From contig KL197731.1 in the NCBI GenBank assembly GCA_000697665.1, positions 133,108 to 197,107 of the forward strand: DNA of 64,000 bases. The letters are read 5' to 3'. Made by a program: the position numbers and the translations under genes. Below, piece after piece: positions 1 through 10,608 of this stretch (position 1 is the stretch's first letter; the number at the start of each line of letters is the position of its first letter). The notes beneath the pieces were generated by a model that was not told the DNA's origin, searched no databases, and was given only the letters and a program-made list of their open reading frames with translations. This stretch comes from Jaapia argillacea MUCL 33604. Taxonomy: Eukaryota; Basidiomycota; Agaricomycetes; Jaapiales; Jaapiaceae.

Positions 1-2010
1 TGTCGGACGAACACCCAAACACAGGGCCACTGTATTACTTCCAACCTTCTGCGAGCGTGGAACGGGCACCGAAGTGTAACGGAGATGCTGTCTATATGCG
101 ACACGTCGACTGCCACCCTCTGCCACCCTCTGTATCCGCCCTGATCTCAGAAGTTATGCACAACATAGAAGATCTCGGGAATCGGCTGCTGTGCGTGGTG
201 TTAACAGGAAGTACTACTGTCAGCTACCTGTAGTGTATTCTGGAAGGTGTATGTAAGGAGTATAAAAAGCACTCAGGATTACTGCTCTAGCACCAACCAC
301 CGGTATCTTGTATAGCCGATGCACCCATATCCTTTCCGTCCCCACCGTCACACGACAAGGAAATCAAATTTTTTAGCGTTGTAGGGAGACAGAAGAAAGA
401 AGAACGATGAAAGAGGGTGGTCTCTCCTTGAATGTTATTCCTTGCGAGGTGCTAGCGCACAATAGCCCGAATTTGCGTTCCTATGTCAAAATGACTACCA
501 AGGTTTCGCTGCTTTGGGGGACATTGTGGGGGAGAATCAGTGTGAGCGGGATGAACGTACATGGAAAAGGCGGTCGTGGTGCAAATACTGGTAAGCCGAG
601 TGGACGGAGGATTAGCCTCCGAACGAACTAGTCAATTTGACGCAGATGTGAGGCTGAAACTATGTGGCCAACTTCCTTGACATACTATTCTTGTGGTGAC
701 AGTTTTCGAGAAGGTTGATCAGAGCAAAGTGGAGACGAACAGGCTGAGGTCAAAGGGGACAGGTGCTGGCATAAGAATTCATCCGGGTCTTCCGTCTCTA
801 AGAAACGAGGTACCAGGAGGTGCATGCGCGGAAGACCGCGGCGGCAACAAGACCTGACGCCCGCCGCCGATCGCAAGAATCCAGAGTGATAGTGGTTATG
901 GGTGGGCGAGAAACGTTATCTCAGGAGGCCGGAGATGTTGTCGAATGTTGCTCAGGAGGTGTCCAACTTCCCGAAGATAAGACGCCATTGAATGATTGAG
1001 TGTGAATGAGTCCAGATGTGCTCAACGCGCCTGGGCGCTGACGATAAGTGGAGGAGAGATTGTGTCAGAGTCGCAACCGCCATCATTGCACTGATGGGAG
1101 GGCCCAGCCGACGGTTGGTGTGCGCATCAACGTGCGGAACCCAAAGGTTCCATCCCGCTGGCTCCCCCCGTCGCCACGTTTTTCCTGCATCGGCATCAAA
1201 AAATGATCAATGCGGTGATCGAGCTAATAAGCCGTGATCGGGAGATCACTGACCCAGCAAAAACGCTGACCAAAATACTTTCCCCCAGCGGACGAAAAAA
1301 GTGAAAGGGTCAGGAATTATATCCATGGTCAACCTCCCAATGCCGAGGGGTACTTGCTGTGTCACAATGAAGTCAGGAGGTGCCAGTCGACACCGACGCC
1401 AAACCCGCGCATGATTCCTTCCTCCAGGACAATGGCTAGTTCCTAAGGTACGACTGCAAACAAGGAGAAGATGACAAATATCCCATGCAACGTGCAAGCG
1501 CTTTCGTTGTTCCTTGCGCACCTGCGAGGTGGTGGTGGAAGTCAAGCCCGGTGTTACGAGTCACAGTGCAAGTCACACTCCTCTGCTTGACCTCCGTCCA
1601 GAAGCAAGAGTCGCCCCAGCTCCCACAACACTCGCACCACCATGTCCTCGTCTTCCTTGTTTTCTTTGCTCCACTTCGTAACCCTCGTTTATCCCTCATA
1701 CCTCCCGGCACACGAGATCAACCGCTTCGGAAGTTGTTATCGGTTTTACCGAGTCCCGAATGGGGGATGAGAGCACCTGGACTGATCTTCCGAAGCGTGA
1801 TGATCTCCAACTCAAGGCAAATCAATTTAAAATTTCCACAAGGTACTCATCCGGTGTTTGTCCAAGGAAGATTGGTCGTGGATTCTGTTTGAGATTTATC
1901 GGGATGGGCGACAACCGTGTTTAATTCCCTTCATTTAATACTTTCTACTCGTACACCCAACAACCCCCCTCCCCCTCCTTCCCCTCGCCGTTGCGCGCGT
2001 TTTTGACACC
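1..2010. other. No recognisable gene (5' end of window)
   Basis: I see no convincing coding gene here. There is a TATA-like stretch (tataaaaag) near 262 followed by a 74-codon ORF at 407-631 and a 135-codon ORF at 1485-1892, but neither shows a recognisable domain, splice pattern or repeat. They may be chance frames. The stretch just before 2011 is pyrimidine rich, which fits a promoter for the membrane-protein gene that follows. Confidence 0.4.
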
Positions 2011-3381
2011 ATGCGTGACATTGGTCTTGCAGAGGCTCAGGTTCGTTCATTCGTGGTCGCTCTCCCTGTTTAGCGACTCAACCACCCTCGCATTCTAGCT
2101 TCTTGCTATCTTCGTAGAGAGCATTGCCTTTGGTGTGTCCGTTTCTTTCCGCCTCCCAATACCTGCAGGGATGGCTCATCAAGTTCCAAGGCATGTTCGT
2201 CGTTCTATACGGCATCTCCCTTTGGGTGCTACGGAAGAAGACCCGCACACAGGAGCGGAAGAACCGACTACTGATCATCGTGATCACGATCATGATGATT
2301 CTCGCTATTGCGGTAAGTACCACAACCAAAATATGGCACTGAAATGCGATGTTGATTTGGACCCTCAGCATTTAGCAATTGACCTTGCTCGTTTGTTGGA
2401 TGGGTTCATCACTAACGGCGTAACGGCTGACGCGACCGTTGCGTTCTACGCGAATTTATCACACCCTACCGAATACTCCAAGACAGCCATCTATGTCACT
2501 CAGACGCTGATAGGTGATGCCTTTGTGGTGAGTCTTCCGACCAAGGTAGTCTGATTTCCCACGTTAATGAATTCGGTCTAGATATATCGTACTTGGGTTG
2601 TGTGGAACCGCACTTGGTGGGTTACTGTTATACCCACGTTGCTCCTCGTCGGGAATGCCAGTAAGCCTTCATCCTCGTGGTTCTGTTCGGAAACTTGAAA
2701 CTGACGTGGCTGAAACCACCAGTCACCGGTTATGGTTGCTCGTATCAAATGAGCAAAACAGTTCCCGGAGCAAGTGTCTTTATTTCGTCGCTGTCAACCT
2801 ACATCACCGCGTTCTTCTGCATGACTTTCGCCACGAACGTGATCTGTACTTGTGAGTTATCCTTCTGTCCGCTAAATTAAATCTGATGAACGTCGGCTGT
2901 TGACTAGTAATGATTGCTGGCCGGCTAATGATGAGGCAGAAGACCATCGGCAGTCACACCAAACATAGTTTGTGGCCCGTCGTATCGATGGTTGTCGAGT
3001 CTGGGGCTATTTATTCCGCGGCGCTCATCGCATTCCTCATTGCCTATTTGGTCAACTCAAATGGCCAGTACCCCGCTCTCGATATCGTAAGTCTCTCTTA
3101 CCTACCGCCACCTGACATCTCAAACTCATTGCAACTTTCAATACGATTCATAGATTCAACCCCTCATTGGGGTTACATTCAGTCTCATTCTTGTACGAGT
3201 CGGTCTTGGCCTCAGCTCAGGTGTTTCGGATCCAACCGCACCGACGAGACACGGGGAAGGGAGTCAGTTTCCAATGGGACCGTTATCCATCAATGTTTCG
3301 AGACTGGTCGAGCAGGACTCGGACCGCGATGAGTTCTCGAAACCTAGCGGAAGTGACAGCTACGACCTGAAGGCCGTGTAA
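2011..3381 (+). CDS. Seven-helix membrane protein, Agaricomycete-specific family, function unknown
   Basis: A multi-exon gene for a polytopic membrane protein. Exons end at consensus donors at 2311, 2527 and 3088, with further introns at about 2660-2720 and 2850-2908. The hydrophobic segments are separated by short loops, and the last helix contains IGVTFSLILVRVGLGLS. The C-terminal tail is hydrophilic, rich in Ser, Asp and Glu, and ends at TAA 3379-3381. Recurrent family landmarks are a helix starting IYRTWVVWNR and the segment ATNVICT followed by LMIAGR. I know this layout from many unnamed mushroom proteins, but not a function. The start is uncertain: ATG 2011 gives ten codons before an intron whose acceptor could be at 2117 or 2168, both in frame. 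No stop codon interrupts the model, so the gene looks intact. It resembles a receptor in topology only. Confidence 0.7.
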
Positions 3382-3928
3382 AGCTATTTCTCCAACATCT
3401 TTGTAACACGCTCCTTCCCTTGCTGTCGATAATGTTATTTTATAGAGTAGATACTTGTCTAAATTATGATGCGCAACAATCCGCTAAGTATGGGAAGGTT
3501 GATGACGTCGACAGCCACGTGGTTCTGGGTCAGTCACAATGGCTCGGACTCTCGGAGTAACCATGCAGCACCCACAGCGTTCGTTCATCTTGGCTTTGTG
3601 TTCCGCTGCGATGATTGTTCCATCTCAGGGCAGCGGGGTACAGTTGTACAGCCCTTAGCCTCAGTTTGGCTAGTAGCAAGACTGAATGACGGGCTTGGCA
3701 TTGCTAGACAGGTCTCGACGTGCCCCTCGCACTTAGAGAGGCGACTCCCTGCATGGACGATAGATCCTGGACCTATTGCTAGCTGCCCCGGGCAGTTCTT
3801 ACTACAAACAAGATATTTTGATCAGAACTGGACTCACAATGGGCACGCCCTTGGGCGTTTTAACCTGAATGCAACTGAAGGAATGAAATCTCGAAGGTTT
3901 CCGCTCTCCAAGTTCTTCTCCCTCTATC
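3382..3928. other. Intergenic
   Basis: Space between the membrane-protein gene and the MACPF-like gene. A 166-codon ORF at 3466-3966 overlaps the start of the next gene in another frame and has no recognisable features. I see nothing else. Confidence 0.4.
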
Positions 3929-6110
3929 ATGTCATTGCTGCTCTCATTTCCTGCACCATTCGATGATCTCGAAATGGTGAGTGATCAAAATATACCTTTC
4001 CCGCTCATCCATGCGCCTAATTTCTGACATCAAACTAGATAACACGTTCTCGCCTCCTGCATGGGATCCTCCTCCAACAAACGCACGTTCTTACGTTCTC
4101 CCCCAGACACACTGCACAGTTGAGCGAAAACGATGCACCGACTGTGACTTTGCTGCAAGAGGAAGATATCTACGATGACTCTGTCGACACATCGTTCCAC
4201 AATTCGCTACTGACCAGAGGATTCGTCAATGCGGCGGCCACGGCTTGCCTTCCGTATCTGATGTCGCTTGGTTTAGGATGGAGCAGAGGGTGGTATGACG
4301 GTACATCTGTGGCTGCCTCTTCTCACTTCGCCACCGCTCGTTGTGTTTATCGGCGGGTTGAGGTGCAAGTGAATAAGGGTATCTTGCAACCCGACCCAGA
4401 CTTCGTCAAGGACATTAACCATGCTCTCCTGCACTCTGACTCGGGGGAGCCCCCGTCTAGAGCTGAACGCTTGCGAGAGGTTCTTCGAGAATGGGGTCAA
4501 ATCGTTCCTACCGACGTAGTCTTAGGTTGTAGTCTCACGACCTCAGCCCACCTGGCGTCAACAGATCATAGTAAGTCTCCGCTTCATATCTGGTCAAAGC
4601 AATGATTCATGGCATCGTCAGGTCATACTTCAGAGTCTATCAATAGATTCGAGGCTGGGTTTGGTTTCGCGCTCGCTCAAGTTGGGGCATCGACCGATTT
4701 TACCTATACAACTTCATCTGGTGCAGGTGGCAGCTATCAGGCGAAGGAGAAGTCGATCAGGGTACATGTTGTGGCACGTCATCATTCGCGTCAGGTTGCA
4801 CCTGTTCGTTCATCGAATCCATCTAGGGCGGTAGGACTTCGTACATCGGTTCCGATCAGGCGCGCAGGTGGCATGAGACTGTTGATGAATCTGGCACATG
4901 GTGAACTGTTTCCTTTCGAATTGAGAGGACTACTTATTGAACTTTCTTCAGGGGTATTGTTGAGATTAAGGACTTCATGCCCAGTCTGGACCTGTTGAAG
5001 ACATCGAATTTCCGCTCATATCATGAAGCTTTGTCTCTTCTCACTTCACCCTCGCCACCTATTTACTGCGTACCTGGTCGAATTTCAACCTGGTAGGGAA
5101 ATTCATCTCCTCCATGACAAGCACTATGTGATGCTTTCCCCTCGAAACAGGTGCTATCGTGACAAGGACCTGTTTCACAATACTGGTCACCTTGAGGATT
5201 GGCTAGACGTCCGATTTAGCCTCTCCTCCCCATTTTCATTGTCGTGTTGGGTCCTGTCTGGGGACCGAAGACATGCTTCAACATTTCTCAGCATTGAAAG
5301 CCCTGAGTGGAAATGGAGTCTTGTGGCACTCTCCGTGGGCAACGGCCAAAGCTACTTTACGGGCAAAATCCAGCATGGTGGCAATAATGTGACGGACGAG
5401 ATCTTGGTGCATGCTACCAGAATGCCGATTGTAGTCAACACTTGGTATAATGTTGCGCTAGTTCGGGAGATGGAGAGGCTACGGATTTATGTTAATGGAA
5501 CAGAACATGACTCTGCTCCCATTCCTTGGGAATCCGCAGCCGTTTCGGCAATAAGGGTACAGTAGCGTTGTTTCCTCAATTCCAACCGACTGATAACTAC
5601 CTCCCTGATTAGCCTCGCTTATGTTTGGGTACCGGGGCTACTGAAGATCGGCGAAGCGGACAATGGGATGGTCAAATGCAAGATACTCGAGTCTGGGATC
5701 GTGCACTATCGGGGGTACGTGGTTTCTAGTTGGGTTGCACGCGAACTGAAGGTCCGCCGTCATCGCACCATGTACAGGATGAAGTGAAGAGGCTCTGCGG
5801 CAATCGCCCTCCCGATGGCGGCCACAGAGCTGGTCGAAGGAATATTGACGAGGGGGAGACCAATGCCGCTCGTCGCCTGTCTATATCTCAGCCCGTCTCC
5901 CCCGCACCTCACATCTTCCAAACGAGGCGTCGGTCGAGATCACAGTCAGAAGATCCCCCCGCCATCTATCTCTCCCCCTTAACTCCCGTCCCTGGCTGGT
6001 CGAGGTTGCAAAGTCCACCTGAACTGGTGTCTCCATCGACCACGATTGCTGAGAGTCCGACCTCTTTCAGTTCTCCCTCTCCTCCCTCTTTCTCATCTAC
6101 TCTTTCTTGA
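3929..6110 (+). CDS. MACPF-like and LamG-like two-domain protein with Ser/Pro-rich tail
   Basis: About eight exons by hand: 3929-3976, about 4040-4569, 4622-4761, 4827-4900, 4952-5092, 5151 to about 5556, about 5614-5715 and about 5781-6110. The N-terminal half resembles the membrane-attack-complex/perforin fold of fungal proteins: a segment ending in WGQIVPTDVVLGCSL matches the usual tyrosine-Gly...LGG block, then a glycine/serine-rich stretch, then a KSIR basic patch and a tryptophan-containing segment. The second half is a concanavalin A/LamG-like fold: a strand with FSLSCWV, then WYNVALVREMERLRIYVNG, then WDGQMQDTRVWDRAL and DEVKRL. The last about 110 residues are rich in Ser, Pro and Arg. 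The frames look broken in raw translation, but GT-AG introns at 4762-4826, 4901-4951 and 5093-5150 remove all internal stops. No signal peptide is obvious. Role unknown; membrane interaction is a family-based guess. Confidence 0.6.
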
Positions 6111-6689
6111 TTCTTCGTGGACGGATTGTGGTTGGATGACCCTGACAGATTCCCTGACTTACCAGCATCAGAACACTGTGGTTTCTTGGTCGTATAATGT
6201 GACGGACATCTCTACTCTGAGTCTGTTGTAACCACATAATGTGGTCTAGTGTTATGGTCATACTACTTATGCCCCCTCGCTGTGGCTTCCTGGGATATGT
6301 ACGAGAATTCCTTGTAAGTTGACACGGAGCTCTGGTAGACAACGAAAGTTTCACGTACATACTTCTGCCTCGCCGATATGTCTTTTGATACCGTCGTCAT
6401 GCCAATTCGCAGTGAGCGCTGGAGCCGTAACAGTTCAAGTCGGTCGAATCGACGAGCATGCACATTGCCGGTTCAGATCCACTGGTTTATCAAGACATCA
6501 TGATGATGCTGTTGAATGTGGACCGTGACGCGCTTTCCCACCGCCTTTTCGCCCCATCAACCGACGACCAACTTCAAGTTGTTCTAAGTGCCTCTTCGCT
6601 GGCTTCGCAGCCGTGGACCGACACTGGTTTATTTACATTTTACATCGAATCACCATTGTCTCGTAATCCTTTCAGATTCTCTGGGCTCT
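6111..6689. other. Intergenic
   Basis: No gene recognised between the MACPF-like gene and the conserved upstream module of P450-1. Short open frames on both strands have no domain or splice support. Confidence 0.4.
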
Positions 6690-7231
6690 TTGTTTTGTCA
6701 CTGCGATGTTGGGGATGAAGTTAGGTCCATACCATCTAGCTACATGCCATCCACTCCATGTGTTCGTTCATCTGACACCCACGTTCCTGCGGGCACTCGC
6801 AGAATGCTCTCACAAGACCGAACTTTCTATTCGAGTGCCCTCTTCCCTTCGACCATCCCTGTCATGCGCCCCTTATCATTCTTCTGGCTGGATGCGGTAT
6901 CTTGCTTCTCAGGTACATTGACCACCAAGAAAGGTGTCACCATCGCAGACCATAAAGTTGCCAACTTGAAGAACTACCCGCCGACTTTCAGCGAATCTGC
7001 TAAGGGACCATACTTCTTTCACACACCCAGCTCGAAAGGATTCGGCCATGCACTCGCTCGCTGCATGTTTATCCATCTTTTGCAAGGATTTGCGTCACGG
7101 TATCGACGATGGTGGCATTGGGACCATCAAGGGCTATATTTGTAAATGGCCCCACCACAGCTTTCGGGATCTGTGGCCTTACCACTTGCGCGAGTGCATT
7201 GATTCTCTGCGTTGCCGGGAGGACTTCCAGA
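6690..7231 (+). repeat. P450 upstream module, copy of P450-1
   Basis: This block is similar to blocks upstream of P450-2, -4, -5, -6 and -8. Shared landmarks in order are a cacccacgttcctgcgggc stretch, a block ending cctgtcatgcgcc, an atcattcttctggctggatg stretch and aagaactaccc. Insertions and deletions between copies are not multiples of three, so it is not one conserved reading frame. It ends in the core promoter. It probably travelled with each gene in tandem duplication and may hold regulatory sites. Confidence 0.55.
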
Positions 7232-7238
7232 GATAAAA
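7232..7238 (+). promoter_or_regulatory. TATA-like box of P450-1
   Basis: GATAAAA lies 62 bases before the ATG at 7294, the same offset as in P450-2. Most array members have a GATAAA, ATATAAA or TATATAA element about 55-70 bases before the start. Confidence 0.5.
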
Positions 7239-7293
7239 CCCAGCTCGATCCCAAGTACACTTGTTAGCCTCACTTTGGATACTGTCTCTTGCG

Positions 7294-9513
7294 ATGCTCC
7301 CGTCCGATCCCGTCTCGTTGACCTGTATCAGTCTTCTGGCGTACACCACCTACCTTTTATTCACCAAAAGGCCCCGAAATCGTTTCCCTCTTCCTCCTGG
7401 TCCCCCCGGCCTGCCCTTGATAGGCAATCTGTTGAATGCTCCAAAGGACTACATGTGGTTGAAGTTCGAAGAATATTGTAAGAAGTATGGTACGTGATGT
7501 TTTCATCCGCTCTCTGTCACTTACTGACTCGGATATCCTGTTTCCCTGCTACAGGAGATGTGGTTTCTCTCCGGGTGTTGGGCAAGACCATCATCATAGT
7601 CGGCTCTGCTGAAGCAGCTGCCGAGTTACTTGAAAAGAGATCCTCTATCTACTCTGATCGAGTGACGTTGCCGATGGTCACTGAACTGTGAGGCCTTCCT
7701 CGCAGAACCTGTGATTCCACCATCTGATTATATATCAGGGTAGGATGGGGTTGCATCATTTCTCTTATGCGGTATGGTTCTCAGTGGCGGGAACACAGAA
7801 GGGTCTTCCATCAACACTTCAACCAACTGGCAGTCGGTAAATATCAGGGAATCCAGACCAGGGAATCGTGACTCCTCCTCGGCAGACTATTAGAAAAACC
7901 GGAAGATTTCTCCGACCATATTCGCTTGTATGTCTACCGTCTCTTTCTTATGTTCTCGCTGTGAAATTTCTTCTCAGGGCTCTTACTGCCACAATCATGG
8001 ACATCGCCTATGGGATCAAAGTAGTGGACAAAAATGATAGATTTGTAGCAATGGCGGAAGAGGCGGTCGAGAGCTTTGCTGCTGCCGGTGTCCCTGGCGC
8101 CTTTCTGGTGGACTTCATTCCTATACATGGGTTGACTTAGTTCTTGCTCTCCTCAAACGCTGAAGTGTCTCGGGCTGAGGATGTCTCAGTAAAGTATGTT
8201 CCTGCGTGGCTTCCTGGGGCGGGGTTCAAGAGGAAAGCAGCACGATGGAGGCTTTTCAGGGACAGATTTATCAACGAACCTTTCGACGCCGTAAAGGAAG
8301 CCTTGGTGCGGTATCATTGTTCTGCGTCCCGAGGCTCCAACTGAGTACTATCCCAGAATGAAGGTTCCGTGAAGTGACCATCGATGGCGAGCATCCTGTT
8401 GCAAAGTCTACCCGAAGAAAATGCGGAAGGGGTAGAACCCCGCGCAAGAACCGTCACTGCCGTGGCGTATGCTGGTAAGTCAGTGAAATTGTGATCTGTA
8501 TCATCTGAGCCTCTCTCTGAAGGTGGTGCCGATACTGTGAGTGTTCTCGTCAATGTGAAGGTTGAGAGATGTACTCACGGATGTCTCCAAGACTGCTGCA
8601 GCCGTCCGCGTCCTGTTTCTTGCCTTGGTCACCTACCCAGATGTTCGGGAGCGTGCGCAAGCGGAGTTAGACACCGTCATTGGGAACTCGCGTCTACCGA
8701 ATTTCTCTGATCGAGAGCAACTCCCATACATCAATGCATTAATCAAAGAGACATTACGTTGGCTACCTATCGGGCCCCTCGGTTGGTGTTTTCATCCAGT
8801 ATTCTCTCCTCTCAACTGGCCTCATGATTTGAACAGCTGTCCCACATGCTTCCACTGAAGGCGACTCGTACAAAGGATATTTCATTCCTAAAGGCTCCAT
8901 CGTTTTCGGAAATGCTTGGTGCGGGAATGTGCCAAAGATTAGTCAATGGCTATGTCGTTGACTCGTTTCTCTTTGCGTTGTCAGGTCAATCCTTCACGAT
9001 CCTGTTGCCTATCCTGAACCCGATAAGTTCAAACCGGAGAGGTTCTTGAAAGACGGCAAGTTGAACCCAGAAGTTAGGGATCCAAAGGTCGCGGCGTTTG
9101 GTTTTGGTCGCCGGTGAGCCTTGCCACCGGATTTATTCCACAACATAGCTTGAAGTAACGGGCCAGGATTTGCCCCGGAATGCATCTCAGTGACAATTCC
9201 ATTTACAGCATCGCCTCGTCACTGCTCTCCGTCTTCGATGTCGGGCCACCTCTCAATGAACGAGACGAACCAGTCTCGATCACACCTCAAATGACTCCGG
9301 GAGTTATATCGTGAGATTTGCCTTACTCTCTTCCTTCTTTCTCGACTCAATAAATGACCTATCAAATTTGCTTTTTTCCCTCACCATGATCCACGAACAC
9401 AATCCGCAATCCCAAGGTCCCCGAGACCCTTCAAATGCACCATCAAGCCCCGGTCGAAAGCCGCTGAAGCAGTTGTCCGTGAAACACACATGGACGAACT
9501 CCTCGTTGGCTAG
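7294..9513 (+). pseudogene. P450-1: cytochrome P450, inactivated copy
   Basis: The exon plan matches the other array members: an N-terminal membrane anchor followed by LPPGPPGLPLIGNLL, K-helix ETLR, PERF, heme motif FGFGRR joined by an intron to ICPG, and a last exon ending LLVG with TAG 9511-9513. Three lesions break it. Around 7741-7765 the exon after the ELMGWD junction is five nucleotides shorter than in paralogs, which shifts the frame. Exon 3 has TGA at 7869-7871 where paralogs have an Arg codon, and exon 6 has TGA at 8375-8377 where paralogs have CGA (Arg). The residue after the heme CPG is Met, not the usual Arg. Family knowledge: membrane-bound class II P450, monooxygenase in the endoplasmic reticulum, needing P450 reductase. 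As read, no full protein can be made. Confidence 0.85.
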
Positions 9514-10059
9514 CCGAGCTTGTTGCCACTGGCCATCACGCCTGTACCATCATTAATATTGTGATGTTTCACCTCTGGTTGCTGAGGGCATGTATTCCTG
9601 TTCAGCGTTCATCGTTCATACTTATCCCCCCTTCGTCTTGATGTCGGATCTAAATTTCATACTCCCGAAAGTTAGAGATGGAGGGCTATTGTGGGATCTG
9701 ATCCGATCATAGTTCGAATAGTAGGAAATTGATCTCGTCCCCCTCCATTAAATCAGATAGCCATCCAGTGGTCGCCATTAACTACTACGGATGCTGACTC
9801 TACTTGCCGCGTCAAACAGTTCTTGGGACTGAAATAGTGGAGTTCGAGTCTTGTCCCTGACGCCAACTGGAGCTGAGCGTGGGGCTGCTGGGACTCTAAT
9901 GCATACCCAGTGAAAGGTCGGACTGTATCTTGCCAACAAAGACGAGCTGAATCGAGCCGGAATAGTTGAGAGGTAGCTCGAGGAGAACCAGTGAATGGTC
10001 GGCCGGTTTGCCCACGTGATCCGTGTGGTTGTGGCTGGGTACTTATTTCGCGATCCTTG
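9514..10059. repeat. 3' flank of P450-1, similar to 3' flank of P450-2
   Basis: No gene. The part at about 9655-9840 (tactcccgaaagttagag, then taaatcagatagccatcc, then cagttcttgggactga) is repeated with divergence at about 13000-13170 after P450-2. The tandem unit of the two plus-strand P450s therefore includes 3' flanking DNA as well as the gene. Confidence 0.6.
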
Positions 10060-10546
10060 CGATTTGTCACTGCGGCGTTAGGGATGAAGTTGGGCGCATA
10101 TAATTGCTCCATGCCATCTCTCTATGCCGTCCAGCTGACGCCCACGTTCCTACGGGCGCTTGCAGAATGCTCTCACAATAGCCTAACTTTTGGATTCGAG
10201 AGCCCTTTCCCCTTGAGCTATCCCTGTCATGCGCCTCTTATCGTGCTTCCGACTGGTTGTGGTATCTTGAATTCTCAGGTGCAGTTGCCCGCCACGATAG
10301 CGGTCAATGTCGCAAATCATGTCACCATGAACTGTACGTCGAATTTTCAGCGAATTTGCTGGCACTACTCCGGGCTCCCTCCTGCGCGTCACCTCGAAAC
10401 GATCGAAATCCCCTCGATCACGCTCTCGCACTTCACCAGGACGGATGGGCGCTCAATAACAGGATCATCAAGGGCTATCTTTGTAACCGGCCGCCAGCAG
10501 CACTTACCTCTTTGGTTCTGAGCGTGTGTTGCGGGAAGGTTCGAGA
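10060..10546 (+). repeat. P450 upstream module, copy of P450-2
   Basis: Same module as before P450-1, with gggatgaagttgggc, the cccacgttcctacgggcgc block and the gcagaatgctctcacaa block. The frame found here (GMKLGAY... to LTPTFLRALAECSH) is partly kept in P450-1, but not in the minus-strand copies, where indels disrupt it. Confidence 0.55.
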
Positions 10547-10554
10547 GATAAAAG
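10547..10554 (+). promoter_or_regulatory. TATA-like box of P450-2
   Basis: GATAAAAG lies 62 bases before the ATG at 10609, at the same spacing as in P450-1. Confidence 0.5.
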
Positions 10555-10608
10555 CCTGCTCAATCGTGCATATCCTCAGTGACTTGAATCTCGTCACTCT
10601 ATCTTACA

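Noticed and set aside
1485-1892. 135-codon plus-strand frame
   Set aside because: Low-complexity composition, no start context, no family and no splice signals; overlaps an equal-sized frame on the other strand.
4762-5150. Apparent frameshifts and stops in the MACPF-like gene
   Set aside because: Three consensus GT-AG introns (4762-4826, 4901-4951, 5093-5150) remove them and link the frames, so I do not call a pseudogene.
6706-6921. Protein-coding gene in the P450 upstream module (frame with LTPTFLRALAECSH)
   Set aside because: The frame is shared only by P450-1 and P450-2 and is broken by indels in the minus-strand modules, so non-coding conservation by duplication is the simpler view.
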